Below, piece by piece: positions 19,901 to 27,529 of a DNA stretch of 64,000 nucleotides (position 1 is the stretch's first letter; each line of letters begins with the position of its first letter). Source of the stretch: Chryseobacterium fluminis (GTDB taxonomy: Bacteria; Bacteroidota; Bacteroidia; Flavobacteriales; Weeksellaceae); NCBI RefSeq assembly GCF_026314945.1, contig NZ_CP111121.1, forward strand, positions 3,348,001 through 3,412,000, in the 5' to 3' direction. The translations under genes and the position numbers were made by a program. The notes beneath the pieces were generated by a model. It saw only the letters and a program-made list of their open reading frames with translations, ran no database searches and was not told the DNA's origin.

Positions 19901-20631
19901 ACAATTCCGAATCCACTTTGATATCTGAACTTAATACTTTTCGAAACAAATCTGAATTAAAGGACTTTAAGATTTCTACTTACACTTACAATCCGTTAAT
20001 TGGAATTACAAGCATTACACCTCCATCAGGAATAAGAGAAAACTATATCTATGATTCTTCAAACAGACTTGAAAAAATTGTTGATATTAATAATAATATT
20101 GTAAAAGAATTTACATTTAATTATACTCCGAAAAAATATTATAACATCCAGAAAAGTCAAGCATTCACTAAAGAAAATTGTGGGCCAAGTACTTTAACAG
20201 AACCTCTAGTGTATAAAATTCCTTCAGGAAAATATACTTCAGAAATAAGCCAGGCGGATGCTGACCAGAAAGCACAGAACGATATCAATGCCAACGGACA
20301 AGCTTATGCTAACACAAATGGAGTGTGTAAACCTTATGTGTGTTCAGTTACACCCTCTTATAACGTTTCTATTTATTATTCGGCCTTTCAGGAAACATCA
20401 GCCAATCATATAAAAGCCATTATAAGCATACCGGTCAATGATCCCAACTTACATTGGTCTGGGGGAGTATTTATCGGAACACTTCAGGATCTATGCAGAC
20501 CCAATTCTTATAAAAATATAAGCATTAACGGATGGAGTATTTCTATAGCTCCAAGCGGAGGAGTAACGTTATATTCAAGCGGAAGTTCATCTGGAAGTGT
20601 AGCTACCCTTAATTTTGAATACGATAAATAA
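16978..20631 (+). CDS. Large secreted YD/RHS-like protein with DUF5977 module
   Basis: A 1217-residue protein with an N-terminal signal-like helix (residues 1-20). The body has the style of SpvB/TcB/RHS-type proteins: an N-terminal GTVNLEVPLFEI-type opening, then long stretches of YxY and GxxxYxYD strands that end at TPPSGIRENYIYDSSN near residue 1020. Residues about 1062-1118 form a DUF5977-like module, with Cys, then a proline/glycine turn, then SQADADQKAQND, then NGQAYAN. The DNA is visibly more AT-rich than the next gene's RHS body, a sign of separate origin. It lies 8 nt before the DUF6443/RHS gene, so it is probably the companion shell half or a scaffold. Its function is not demonstrated. 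Confidence 0.72.
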   Translation: MIKKLNILFFLNIFLLYLTQTKPPESYSLIRGVNENINLHSGTVNLEVPLFEITEGKFKLGNSLSYESRGFVPHMMPSYVGLNWNMQQFGKITREQHRIDPTVLNILRLAPLTGSVINWNLTSVPYRLNDCIFSSFGQNIYKKNILNDPANTSYKSQTIGAGGEIYLSHYKDYEPDKFYFDFLGYKGYFIIDNEGKPIVYSENASLKISIDSKCYNIFENVAASQIIIQDDKGNQYFFGGGLNELDINFSQSYLNYSNNDYIGVGNEIKRTNYIDSWLLKKVILNDGTVINGFYKVSNHSILNNFRGNGNSAYTFEPSGDIGSNFPTKVDLNINNLNIKHSRIYGRTVSFVGSSGIYTNVNTQLDTYTKEAMLDSITINDVTVHYSYIDTQNPLELTNKYLSEIKIKRKNKLIKKINLNYEDYGSTNKRTFLNNVTSNVGENVYFEYYNTTKFPPYNEFLTNDLGYWNGVMTYDASNYDIMLYTPLSEDQSVYDTGMLKTVTFPTKGTSTFFYEHGDFSKEYNIDFNTRKPVLFNNNGTTNSPRLYKKIENDLSGNNIETLYTYKNDDNTSSGILDGKVTKTYIQGIDMQSFKNLATNLYSQNSLHYSNVKEIVTNKGFKNYKFSDRITNPDSLASKVYPGSHFSIYGWESWDEIDRKYLSKANERGKILREEIYNKDNIKVKEIIYKYSNFLSKLPNLDLVQNCAGCKVSDLNYYVYTSDHNSAFVQSMYVPVIPYLLSSKITREYFGNKVVETVNNISYLDKILKKYNEGSSTSKDYTWYPYPKEIMHNTILGTSINRYLYPIDLYNENPCVSCNDNITIVGGQNVTYQQLHYKNVFTPVVEIAKNNDNKFLLKENIFSPTTSLVSGAYAIKKTRNSLLNSTFDFNSYKIPVSQTEDNSIFDLYDNKVNLIQQTSKSGIPTTTIWGYNQTLPIATIEGATYLQVMQAFGLNSGDNNSYLQLAIVDKSNLDIDNNSESTLISELNTFRNKSELKDFKISTYTYNPLIGITSITPPSGIRENYIYDSSNRLEKIVDINNNIVKEFTFNYTPKKYYNIQKSQAFTKENCGPSTLTEPLVYKIPSGKYTSEISQADADQKAQNDINANGQAYANTNGVCKPYVCSVTPSYNVSIYYSAFQETSANHIKAIISIPVNDPNLHWSGGVFIGTLQDLCRPNSYKNISINGWSISIAPSGGVTLYSSGSSSGSVATLNFEYDK

Positions 20632-20639
20632 AACAAATC

Positions 20640-23600
20640 ATGAAAAAAATAATTATACCAGTAGCCACATTGCTTCTTTCCGGTTTAGTTCATGCACAGA
20701 ATGCGCCGAGTCCTACAGAAAATTATATCCAGTCCAGAACCTATCTAGAGCCTGTTACAACATCCAGTCCGGATGCAAAACAGATTAACACCGTCCAGTA
20801 TTTCGATGGCCTGGGACGGCCAAAACAGATCGTGAATGTCAAAGCCTCACCACAGGGAAAAGATGTGGTGACTCCTATTGAATATGACGGATTCGGAAGG
20901 CAGACCAAAGATTATCTTCCCATCCCACAATCCCAAACCTTAAACGGGGCTATTTTCCCGACGCCACTTGCCAATGCTTCTGCGTCTTACGGCTCAGAAA
21001 AGATCTATGCGGAAAAGGTTTTGGAAAACTCTCCGTTAGACCGTATTCAGCAGCAGATCCAGGTGGGAACGGACTGGAGCAACAAGCCGGTGAAATTTGA
21101 TTATGATGCCAATGTACTAGCCGATGAAGTGGTTAAATACACCACTACGACCACCTGGGACAATAATGCGACCAAATCTACGATCAGTTATACCGGAAAT
21201 TACGGAGCCAACCAGCTGTATAAAAATACGGTCACCGATGAAGACGGAAACAAAACCATTGAATTTAAAAACGGTCAGGGCCAGGTCGTTTTAGTCAGAA
21301 AAATCAACGGAACCGAAAAAGTGGATACCTATTATGTATACAATGAGTATAATCAGCTGGCATTTGTGATCCCTCCGAAAGCAGCCGTCGCTACAGACCT
21401 CAACACTGTGATGGATGATCTCTGTTATCAGTACCGGTACGACGGCAGGGCAAGACTCGTGGAAAAGAAGGTCCCGGGCAAGGGTTGGGAACACCTGGTG
21501 TATGATAAAGCGGACCGCCTGATTTTTACGCAGGATGCTGTAATGCGCGCTGCCGGAAAGTGGCTTTTTACCAAGTATGACTCGTTTGGAAGACCCATTA
21601 TCACAGGGCGTGTTTCGGGGACCGACCGAAACGATATGCAGAATGTCATTGGGAATAATCTTATTCTTACAGAGCGCAGAGATGCAGCCGGTTTTACAAA
21701 AAACGGGATGCAGATCTACTATTCCAATGACAGTTTCCCGTATTTTGATACAGCGCTCACGGTTACCTATTATGATACGTATCCCGCCGGTTCACCCGCT
21801 GTCACCAATGTGTTCTCACAGGAGTTTCTGACTGATAACCATTCCAATGCCGTATCTACGAAAGGATTACCGGTAGCCAGTTATATCAAAAATATCGAAG
21901 ACGACAGCTGGACCAAAACCTACATCTGGTATGATACCAAAGGAAGAAGTATAGGCTCAAAGAGTGATAATCATCTGGGAGGCTATACGGTGGTCAATCA
22001 TAAACTTGATTTTGCTGGTGCTGTTCTTCAGACCAATACCTATCACAAAAGACTGGCGGGAGATCCCGAAACCGGTATTGCCGAAGTCTTTGAATACGAT
22101 CATCAGAACAGGGTAAAAAAACACTGGCATTATGTAGGCAATAACCCTGGGGAATTACTGGCTGAAAATACGTACAACGAACTTTCCCAGTTGACCAATA
22201 AAAAAGTAGGGAATAATCTTCAGAGCATCGATTATGCTTATAATATCCGTGGGTGGATGACCAAAATCAATGATCCGGCTAATCTCAACGGGAAATTATT
22301 CGGATATGAAATGAAATATCAGACGCCAACGACGAGTTCTATTACAGGAGGGAGATATAATGGAAATATTCTTACAATCGACTGGAAGAATTCCAATGAC
22401 GGGGTTTTAAAAAGATACGATTACAATTATGATGGTCTGAACAGACTGACCATGGCCCATTACCGCGAGCCAATGACTTCGGTGCCTCAAAATCATTTTT
22501 ACAGCGAAGAAGCGGCTTATGATCTCAATGGAAATATTACAAATCTGTGGAGAAATGCTAAAAATCCATCTGGTGGGTATGAGGGAATTGATATCCTGAC
22601 CTATCAGTATTCAGGAAACCAGCTGACGTCAGTGACCGATGCTACCATGAACCCATCAGGGTATGAGGGAGGCGGAAATACCATTGACTACGACCTGAAC
22701 GGAAATATGATCAATATGAAAGATAAAGGTATCCAGAGTATTGCTTATAATTACTTGAGCCTGCCTGATTCTTATTCGATCACCCAGCAGGATCCGTTTG
22801 GGACCTCCGTTAATTTCGGATTGAGTTATCTGTATCGGGCTGATGGTACAAAGCTTCGTAACACCTATACCCGCGGAGGGGGGAAAGGACAGTCGGTTAC
22901 CCATACAGTCACAGATTATCTGGATGGTTTTCATTATAACTTCAGTGAGACCGTGGCTCCTTGTGATTGGTGCCGAACCAGTGTCGCCTTTGAGCAGAGG
23001 GCATTTGGTGAGATAACGCCGGATCCTTTTCCTGGCACTGCTGAGTGGAAGCTGGATTTTGTCCCTACTTCAGAAGGATTTTACAGCTTTACGGAAAATC
23101 GTTATATTTACCAGTACAGGGATCATTTAGGAAATGCCCGGGTGAGCTTTACAAAAGACAGCGAAGGAATTCTTACAATAACCGATACGAATGATTATTA
23201 TCCGTTTGGGTTAAACCATGTGGGAGGAATTAAGGGACTGTTAGGAGGTTATCAGAATTATAAATACAATGGGAAGGAACTTCAGGAGACGGGAATGTAC
23301 GGAATGGATTGGCGACAATATATGCCCGATATTGGAAGATTTGGCGTTATGGATCCTTTAACAGGAGTCATTGCCGGTTGGACACCTTATCGTTTTGCAT
23401 TTAATAATCCTGTATATTTTAAAGACCCTAAAGGATTATTTGAAGAAACCGGAGACGCTCTTGCAACTTGTCCTACCTGTCCAAACACACCAGAATTTAA
23501 GCCATATATTGATGATCAAAACAATACATACGTCTATAGTCCTGAGACAAACACCGCTGAAAGAGAAATCCAAATACAGGAAGTGGCTGTAACTGGAAAG

Positions 23601-24152
23601 AAAAGCGAGAGCGGAACATTAGATTATCTTAATTTTTTCAACGACAGAATTGGAGATACAGGCGATATCATTAGCCACAGACCCAATCAGGGAGGTTCTA
23701 TTGGTTTTTGGACTTCTACTCTTAGAAACAGACAATTTGATGGCGTCTTTTACAACAGGGTTAATGTTAGATATTATAGCAGCAACTGGACAGGAGGAGG
23801 GAGAGCTCGCGTAAGAACAATGAATGTCTCCAAGTTTTTGAAAAAAGGCTCTATTGTAGCTTCTGTAGTTTTAGGTGCTGTAGAAATTGGTGATGGAATA
23901 TCACAAGATTATGATGACTATCAAACAAAGGGAGAAACCAATGGGAAGAATACAGCGGTTGCTAGTGCAAAAGTAGCTACAGGGGCAGCTGTGGGTTGGG
24001 CAGCTGGAGTAGCTACAGGAGCTGCTTATGGTGCGATAATGGGTTCTTCTTTTCCTGTTGTAGGAACTATTTTAGGAGCTGCTGTTGGAGCTACTGTTGG
24101 ATATTTTGCAAGTGAGGCTGCTGGAGAATTACTTGAACAAGCCTATGAATAA
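20640..24152 (+). CDS. DUF6443/RHS polymorphic toxin-like protein with hydrophobic glycine-rich tail
   Basis: A 1170-residue exported protein with a signal peptide ending near LVHAQN. Residues about 25-140 are the DUF6443 N-terminal domain of Bacteroidota RHS proteins. The middle contains YD repeats (YDGFGRQ, YDSFGRP, YDGLNRL). The RHS-associated core occupies about 823-930, with YQYRDHLGNARVSF, YYPFGL and the closing DPKGLF. Everything after residue 931 is the variable region. Its last 100 residues (from about 1072) are a hydrophobic, Gly/Ala-zipper tail with GAAVG-type repeats, which suggests membrane insertion. No T9SS sorting domain is present. The adjacent small membrane protein looks like the cognate immunity factor. 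The toxic activity is inferred, not known. Confidence 0.82.
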   Translation: MKKIIIPVATLLLSGLVHAQNAPSPTENYIQSRTYLEPVTTSSPDAKQINTVQYFDGLGRPKQIVNVKASPQGKDVVTPIEYDGFGRQTKDYLPIPQSQTLNGAIFPTPLANASASYGSEKIYAEKVLENSPLDRIQQQIQVGTDWSNKPVKFDYDANVLADEVVKYTTTTTWDNNATKSTISYTGNYGANQLYKNTVTDEDGNKTIEFKNGQGQVVLVRKINGTEKVDTYYVYNEYNQLAFVIPPKAAVATDLNTVMDDLCYQYRYDGRARLVEKKVPGKGWEHLVYDKADRLIFTQDAVMRAAGKWLFTKYDSFGRPIITGRVSGTDRNDMQNVIGNNLILTERRDAAGFTKNGMQIYYSNDSFPYFDTALTVTYYDTYPAGSPAVTNVFSQEFLTDNHSNAVSTKGLPVASYIKNIEDDSWTKTYIWYDTKGRSIGSKSDNHLGGYTVVNHKLDFAGAVLQTNTYHKRLAGDPETGIAEVFEYDHQNRVKKHWHYVGNNPGELLAENTYNELSQLTNKKVGNNLQSIDYAYNIRGWMTKINDPANLNGKLFGYEMKYQTPTTSSITGGRYNGNILTIDWKNSNDGVLKRYDYNYDGLNRLTMAHYREPMTSVPQNHFYSEEAAYDLNGNITNLWRNAKNPSGGYEGIDILTYQYSGNQLTSVTDATMNPSGYEGGGNTIDYDLNGNMINMKDKGIQSIAYNYLSLPDSYSITQQDPFGTSVNFGLSYLYRADGTKLRNTYTRGGGKGQSVTHTVTDYLDGFHYNFSETVAPCDWCRTSVAFEQRAFGEITPDPFPGTAEWKLDFVPTSEGFYSFTENRYIYQYRDHLGNARVSFTKDSEGILTITDTNDYYPFGLNHVGGIKGLLGGYQNYKYNGKELQETGMYGMDWRQYMPDIGRFGVMDPLTGVIAGWTPYRFAFNNPVYFKDPKGLFEETGDALATCPTCPNTPEFKPYIDDQNNTYVYSPETNTAEREIQIQEVAVTGKKSESGTLDYLNFFNDRIGDTGDIISHRPNQGGSIGFWTSTLRNRQFDGVFYNRVNVRYYSSNWTGGGRARVRTMNVSKFLKKGSIVASVVLGAVEIGDGISQDYDDYQTKGETNGKNTAVASAKVATGAAVGWAAGVATGAAYGAIMGSSFPVVGTILGAAVGATVGYFASEAAGELLEQAYE

Positions 24153-24164
24153 AATTGAATTATA

Positions 24165-24695
24165 ATGAGAATAATTAATAAAAATAGAAATTATTTTAAA
24201 ACTATTGTAGTAATAGTATTGATACTGTGTACGATGTATTTTCTAATATTTAAGTTTTTGCTTTATCCATCAGAACACACTTACTTTCTATTACCTACGA
24301 AAAATGCCGTCATTGTATTTTCTGTATTTGGAATTTTAGCTTGCTTACTAGCATTATTTTTAATTATAAAAACTTTATTTAGAAAGGACGCTGTATTAAA
24401 AATAGATGAAAATGGAATATTTAATGGTTTTTCTTTTTATAAAAACAAATTGATAAAATGGAAAGAAATTGATAAGATTGAAATCATTAGATATAATCAC
24501 AATAATTATGTTGGTATTTTTTTGAGAGAATCAAAAAACAATGAAAAAGGGATAAATTATTTTCTATACAATATGAATAAAAGCTCTATAGGGACAGCTC
24601 ATATAATTTCTTCGGGAGATTTAGATTGTAGTTTTGAAGAACTTGAAAAAGCTATATTTGATTCTTGGGAAAAGTATAAAAAGCAATCTATTTAA
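24165..24695 (+). CDS. Putative immunity protein: two-helix membrane protein with PH-like domain
   Basis: A 176-residue protein starting 12 nt after the RHS gene. It has two transmembrane helices (about residues 12-32 and 47-68). A soluble domain follows, with the pattern VLKIDENGIFNG...LIKWKEIDKIEI that resembles bacterial PH-like (STM3941-type) proteins. Its last segment, SFEELEKAIFDSWEKYKKQ, is shared with the two downstream degenerate copies. Position behind a toxin-like tail, small size and duplication with the tail point to an immunity protein acting at the membrane. That role is inference; the family has no assigned activity. A hairpin terminator follows. Confidence 0.68.
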   Translation: MRIINKNRNYFKTIVVIVLILCTMYFLIFKFLLYPSEHTYFLLPTKNAVIVFSVFGILACLLALFLIIKTLFRKDAVLKIDENGIFNGFSFYKNKLIKWKEIDKIEIIRYNHNNYVGIFLRESKNNEKGINYFLYNMNKSSIGTAHIISSGDLDCSFEELEKAIFDSWEKYKKQSI

Positions 24696-24795
24696 TAATT
24701 TATTAGCAAAAGCCAGGTTGAACAGGTTTTTGCTAAATTTTACTGCTAGTTGGAAGTTGGAAATGGCGTAGCAGAAGATTACAATGATTATCAGA
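24665..24795 (+). repeat. Direct repeat, copy A (immunity 3' end, terminator, toxin-tail joint)
   Basis: 131 bp beginning TTGGGAAAAGTATAAAAAGC that recur at 25553-25680 with few differences. The repeat spans the last codons of the immunity gene, the hairpin and the first codons of the next toxin-tail fragment. Confidence 0.85.
24703..24741 (+). terminator. Terminator after the first immunity gene
   Basis: Stem TTAGCAAAAGCC with GGTTTTTGCTAA (24703-24714 with 24725-24736, one G-U pair), followed by T-rich sequence. It is shared with the downstream repeat. Confidence 0.7.
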
Positions 24796-25033
24796 TAAAA
24801 GGTGAAATCAACGGAAATAACACAGCAGTTGCTAGTGCGAAAGTAGTTACGGGGCAGCAGCAGGATATGTTGCAGGAGCGGGTGCAACGTGGCTTACTAG
24901 TGCTTTAGCAGGAGCAGCAGGTGGTTCCGTTGCACCAGGCGTAGGAACTGTAATAGGTTTTGTTGTAGGAGCTGCTATTGGATATGTTGCGAGTGAGTAT
25001 GCAGGACAAGCAGTAGAAAACGCATATAAATAA
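24750..25033 (+). pseudogene. Orphan toxin-tail fragment 1 (frameshifted)
   Basis: This stretch translates to a homologue of the last 90 residues or so of the RHS protein. It starts exactly at the Val-Glu-Ile/Val-Gly joint and contains EDYNDYQIKGEINGN, then the Gly/Ala-rich helix region, then a terminal ENAYK. It has no ATG and no RHS body; an in-frame TAG precedes it. A one-base deletion near 24851-24854 shifts the frame within the Gly/Ala tract. It is paired with the immunity-like remnant that begins 11 nt downstream. It is best read as an unexpressed cassette that could recombine onto the RHS gene, or as its relic. Confidence 0.75.
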
Positions 25034-25044
25034 ATATTAAAATT

Positions 25045-25583
25045 ATGATAGACATTATTTTCAAAAAGAATAAATCTAAATATTTACTTTTTATATCATT
25101 ACTCTTACTAATTTTATTTATTGTAGCTTATATCAGTGCTTTGTTTATTTTTAATCCATCTGAATATATTTATTGGTTAATGCCAAATGAAGTAACTGTA
25201 TTTTTAGTAGGTATTTTAGGCAATTTGGGCACTTTAATTTTACTTTACATTATATTAAAAAGCGTTTTTAATAAAAAATTTCTTATCAGGATGGTTTATT
25301 TTTAGGAATAATCCAATATTCTAACAAATTGATTTACTGGAAAGATATAATAGGTATTGAAAGTGTAGAAATTAATGGGATTAAACATATCGTAATTTAT
25401 ATTAAAAATATTGATTATTATAAAAATCAAGAAAAAGGAATTCAAAAACATTTTTTTATATCTAGAACTGAAAAGTATAAGACTCCCTTTATAATAAATG
25501 TGAGTGCTTTATCTGACAGTTTTAATGATATTATTAACTCAATTATTGTTAGTTGGGAAAAGTATAAAAAGCAATCTCTTTAA
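25045..25583 (+). pseudogene. Orphan immunity-like gene 2 (one-base frameshift)
   Basis: Homologous along its length to the 176-aa immunity protein: N-terminal helices with the shared NPSEYIYWLMP motif, then QDGLFLG, KLIYWKDIIGIE and the terminal SWEKYKKQSL. The frame breaks at about 25285-25287, where one base is missing, so the ATG at 25045 reaches a stop at 25303-25305. Otherwise the coding capacity is intact (about 178 residues if repaired). A terminator follows immediately. It could be a real recent pseudogene or an assembly error; several similar single-base breaks nearby favour decay. Confidence 0.75.
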
Positions 25584-25680
25584 TAATTTAGCAAAAGCCT
25601 GTTCAACTTGGCTTTTGCTAAATTTTACTGCTAATTAGAAGTTGGAAGTTGCGTAGCAGAAGATTACAATGATTATCAGA
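25553..25680 (+). repeat. Direct repeat, copy B
   Basis: 128 bp matching copy A at 24665-24795, differing by a 3-nt gap and scattered substitutions. It again joins an immunity 3' end, a hairpin and the first codons of a toxin-tail fragment. Confidence 0.85.
25587..25626 (+). terminator. Terminator after immunity-like gene 2
   Basis: A perfect 13-bp stem (25587-25599 with 25610-25622) followed by TTTT. Confidence 0.8.
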
Positions 25681-25919
25681 CAGAAGGTGAAACCAACGGT
25701 AAGAAATACAGCAGTTGCATGAGGAAGTGTTGCAGGGGAGTTGCAGGAGGAGTTGCAGGAGGTGAGGCTGGTGCCGCCGCCGGAGCAGCAATCGGAGTTT
25801 GGCTTGATGGCGTAGGTGCTGTCCCTGGAGCCGTTGTAGGTGGTATTATTTTTGGAGCACTTGGAAGCTGGGGCGGATCAGAATTGGGAAAAACAGGAGT
25901 AGAAAAAGCATATGAATAA
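25635..25919 (+). pseudogene. Orphan toxin-tail fragment 2 (degenerate)
   Basis: The opening (LEVGSCVAEDYNDYQTEGE) matches fragment 1 closely. An extra base near 25700 then shifts the frame for about 10 codons before a Gly/Ala-rich tail resumes, ending in GVEKAYE. The tail itself (GAVPGAVVGGIIFGALGSWGG) differs from both other tails. So the cassettes share their joints but carry diverged effector ends. There is no start codon for the whole fragment; a small frame could begin at 25719. It is followed 10 nt later by a third immunity-like remnant. Confidence 0.7.
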
Positions 25920-25929
25920 AAATTGCATT

Positions 25930-26495
25930 ATGTATAGAGAATTTAAAATAAAAAAAGGTAAGTTATTTATAAATTTGTTGATAGGAATTGTTTTTATTTG
26001 TCTCTCTAACTTATTGATTGGCAATCCTGAAAAATATATAATTTCCTAACAAAAGATCCTTTAAAAATAAAAATTGTTGGAATTATTGGTTTGGTATTTT
26101 TTGGATTAGCATCTATAGTAATGTTTTTTTTAATACTACTTAGTTTAAAAAAGTCATTAGGTATAATTATAGATCAAAAAGGTATTTACTCTAATTATAC
26201 AATGCCATCCGTTGGATTGATTGAATGGAAGGATATTTCTAATATAGAAATAAATAATGAAGAAGTAAACTTACAATTTACAAAAAGTAAAAAAATTAAT
26301 CAAATAATTGTAAATTTAAAAAATCCAGAAGAATTTTTTAACAATAAGAATTTAATTTGGAAAGTGCTGTTTAAAAATCAATATAATAAATTTGGAACTC
26401 CTGTAGTTCTAAATCCTTTACTACTAAACTGCACATTTGAAGAATTAAAAGAGGCCGTATTTGACTCTTGGGAGAAGTATAAAAAAGAATCTTGA
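25930..26495 (+). pseudogene. Orphan immunity-like gene 3 (one-base frameshift)
   Basis: Starts with ATG at 25930 and reads about 39 residues (one membrane helix, then NPEKYI) to a stop at 26047-26049. A single missing base at about 26040 explains the stop, because the next frame continues as FLTKDPLKIK, a second helix, GIYSNYTMPSVGLIEWKDISNIE and a C-terminus ending FEELKEAVFDSWEKYKKES. Homology with the two upstream immunity-like genes is clear over the whole length, and the C-terminal 20 residues are nearly identical. A strong terminator follows, closing the locus. Confidence 0.73.
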
Positions 26496-26534
26496 TAGCG
26501 TGGATTCACAATCCGAGAATAATAGAAAAAGAAG

Positions 26535-26565
26535 CCGTCTCATTGTAAAATGAGACGGTTTTTTT
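26535..26565 (+). terminator. Terminator closing the RHS/cassette locus
   Basis: A 9-bp stem (26535-26543 with 26550-26558) followed by seven T. Confidence 0.88.
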
Positions 26566-26763
26566 GTAATTAATTTTATTGGATGCGATTTTAAATTAGA
26601 TTGAGTTGTGGTAGCCATTTTATGACACTTCTTTTTCTTATATTGTGAGCTAAGCATGTAGTCCGAACTAAATTTCTACTTTTGAAAGTGATTTAAGCAT
26701 AAATCGTTTAAAATGACTTCTGTGTTTGAGATGTGCAAACAGTTGTGAGACGGCTTTTTTATT

Positions 26764-26934
26764 TTAAAATCGTTGCATTTTGTTTCTTGCGATAAAAACG
26801 TCAATGAGCGTAAATACATAATCTTTATCCATTTTATTGACCACTGGCTCTGTTGCTTTATATCCTGAGCAAATTTGAAATATCTTATATAATAATCCTA
26901 TCGAAGAACGTTCCCGGATTTGAAGGATAGCAGG
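26764..26934 (-). pseudogene. Unidentified coding remnant in a 430-nt intergenic region
   Basis: On the minus strand 56 codons stay open and read like a real protein end (LLYKIFQICSGYKATEP, then MDKDYVFTLIDVFIARNK). There is a stop just before and no start codon at the 5' end. It may be the C-terminus of a decayed transposase or other mobile gene; I cannot name the family. A copy of the GAGACGGC motif of the locus terminator lies beside it at about 26748-26756. The rest of 26566-26943 holds nothing else that I can support. Confidence 0.35.
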
Positions 26935-26943
26935 TTAACTTCA

Positions 26944-26977
26944 TAAAAAAATCCCTGTCTCAATACTGAAACAGGGA
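26944..26977 (-). terminator. Terminator of the DUF6702-like gene and its operon
   Basis: TCCCTGT/ACAGGGA stem (26952-26958 with 26971-26977) extended by TCA/TGA after one mismatch. Seven T follow on the minus strand. Confidence 0.8.
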
Positions 26978-27000
26978 ATATTTATTTAAGATTAATTCGG

Positions 27001-27471
27001 TTAGAAAGAAACTTCATTGACTTCTTTTCCTCTCTGGAAGCTCATTGTCTTCTGGCTTCCTTTATAAGCAATGTTAACCAGGTTTACCTGTTTTGGAAAA
27101 GCGCTTAAAAGGATCGTGTTTTTAATCTTTAAGGTATTAATATCAGAAACGCCTCCGGTTTCGAAATATACCCATACGGTTTCTCCGCTTACCTGACTTC
27201 CGGTGAATGTTATCGTTTTTGGAGAGCCATTTACATACACGTCAAAATTATTATTTACATATTTTTTAACCTCTGCTTCAAATCCGGCGGTATTCGCATT
27301 GATTTTTATGGCGTCAGAAATATGATTGGTATTCATCTTTGTGGTAAACTTTAATGTCTTGCTTCCATCTATATAATCCACTTTTGTCATCGAAGAGAAA
27401 AAGTCTACATTCATAAAACTCATCAACATAAAAAATGTTAATATTCCTAAGATATATAAAAGTCTTTTCAT
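27001..27471 (-). CDS. DUF6702-like small exported protein
   Basis: About 156 residues from the ATG at 27471. An earlier in-frame start at 27495 would add eight residues ahead of the hydrophobic segment. The N-terminal helix (MKRLLYILGILTFFMLMSF) is a signal or anchor. The remainder has alternating beta-type strands with the pattern YIDGSKTLKFTTKMNTNHI, as in DUF6702, a Bacteroidota family of unknown function often placed near peptidases. It is the last gene of the minus-strand cluster, 58 nt after the LOG-family gene, and is followed by a good terminator. The family call is moderate. Confidence 0.65.
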   Translation of the reverse strand: MKRLLYILGILTFFMLMSFMNVDFFSSMTKVDYIDGSKTLKFTTKMNTNHISDAIKINANTAGFEAEVKKYVNNNFDVYVNGSPKTITFTGSQVSGETVWVYFETGGVSDINTLKIKNTILLSAFPKQVNLVNIAYKGSQKTMSFQRGKEVNEVSF

Positions 27472-27529
27472 CTTACTTAATAGATTTACAATCATGATTG
27501 CTTTTTATAGGTCACAAATAATATGCCAA

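Noticed and set aside
20640..24152. T9SS sorting domain on the RHS protein
   Set aside because: Its C-terminus is the hydrophobic toxin-like tail; neither type A nor type B sorting motif is present.
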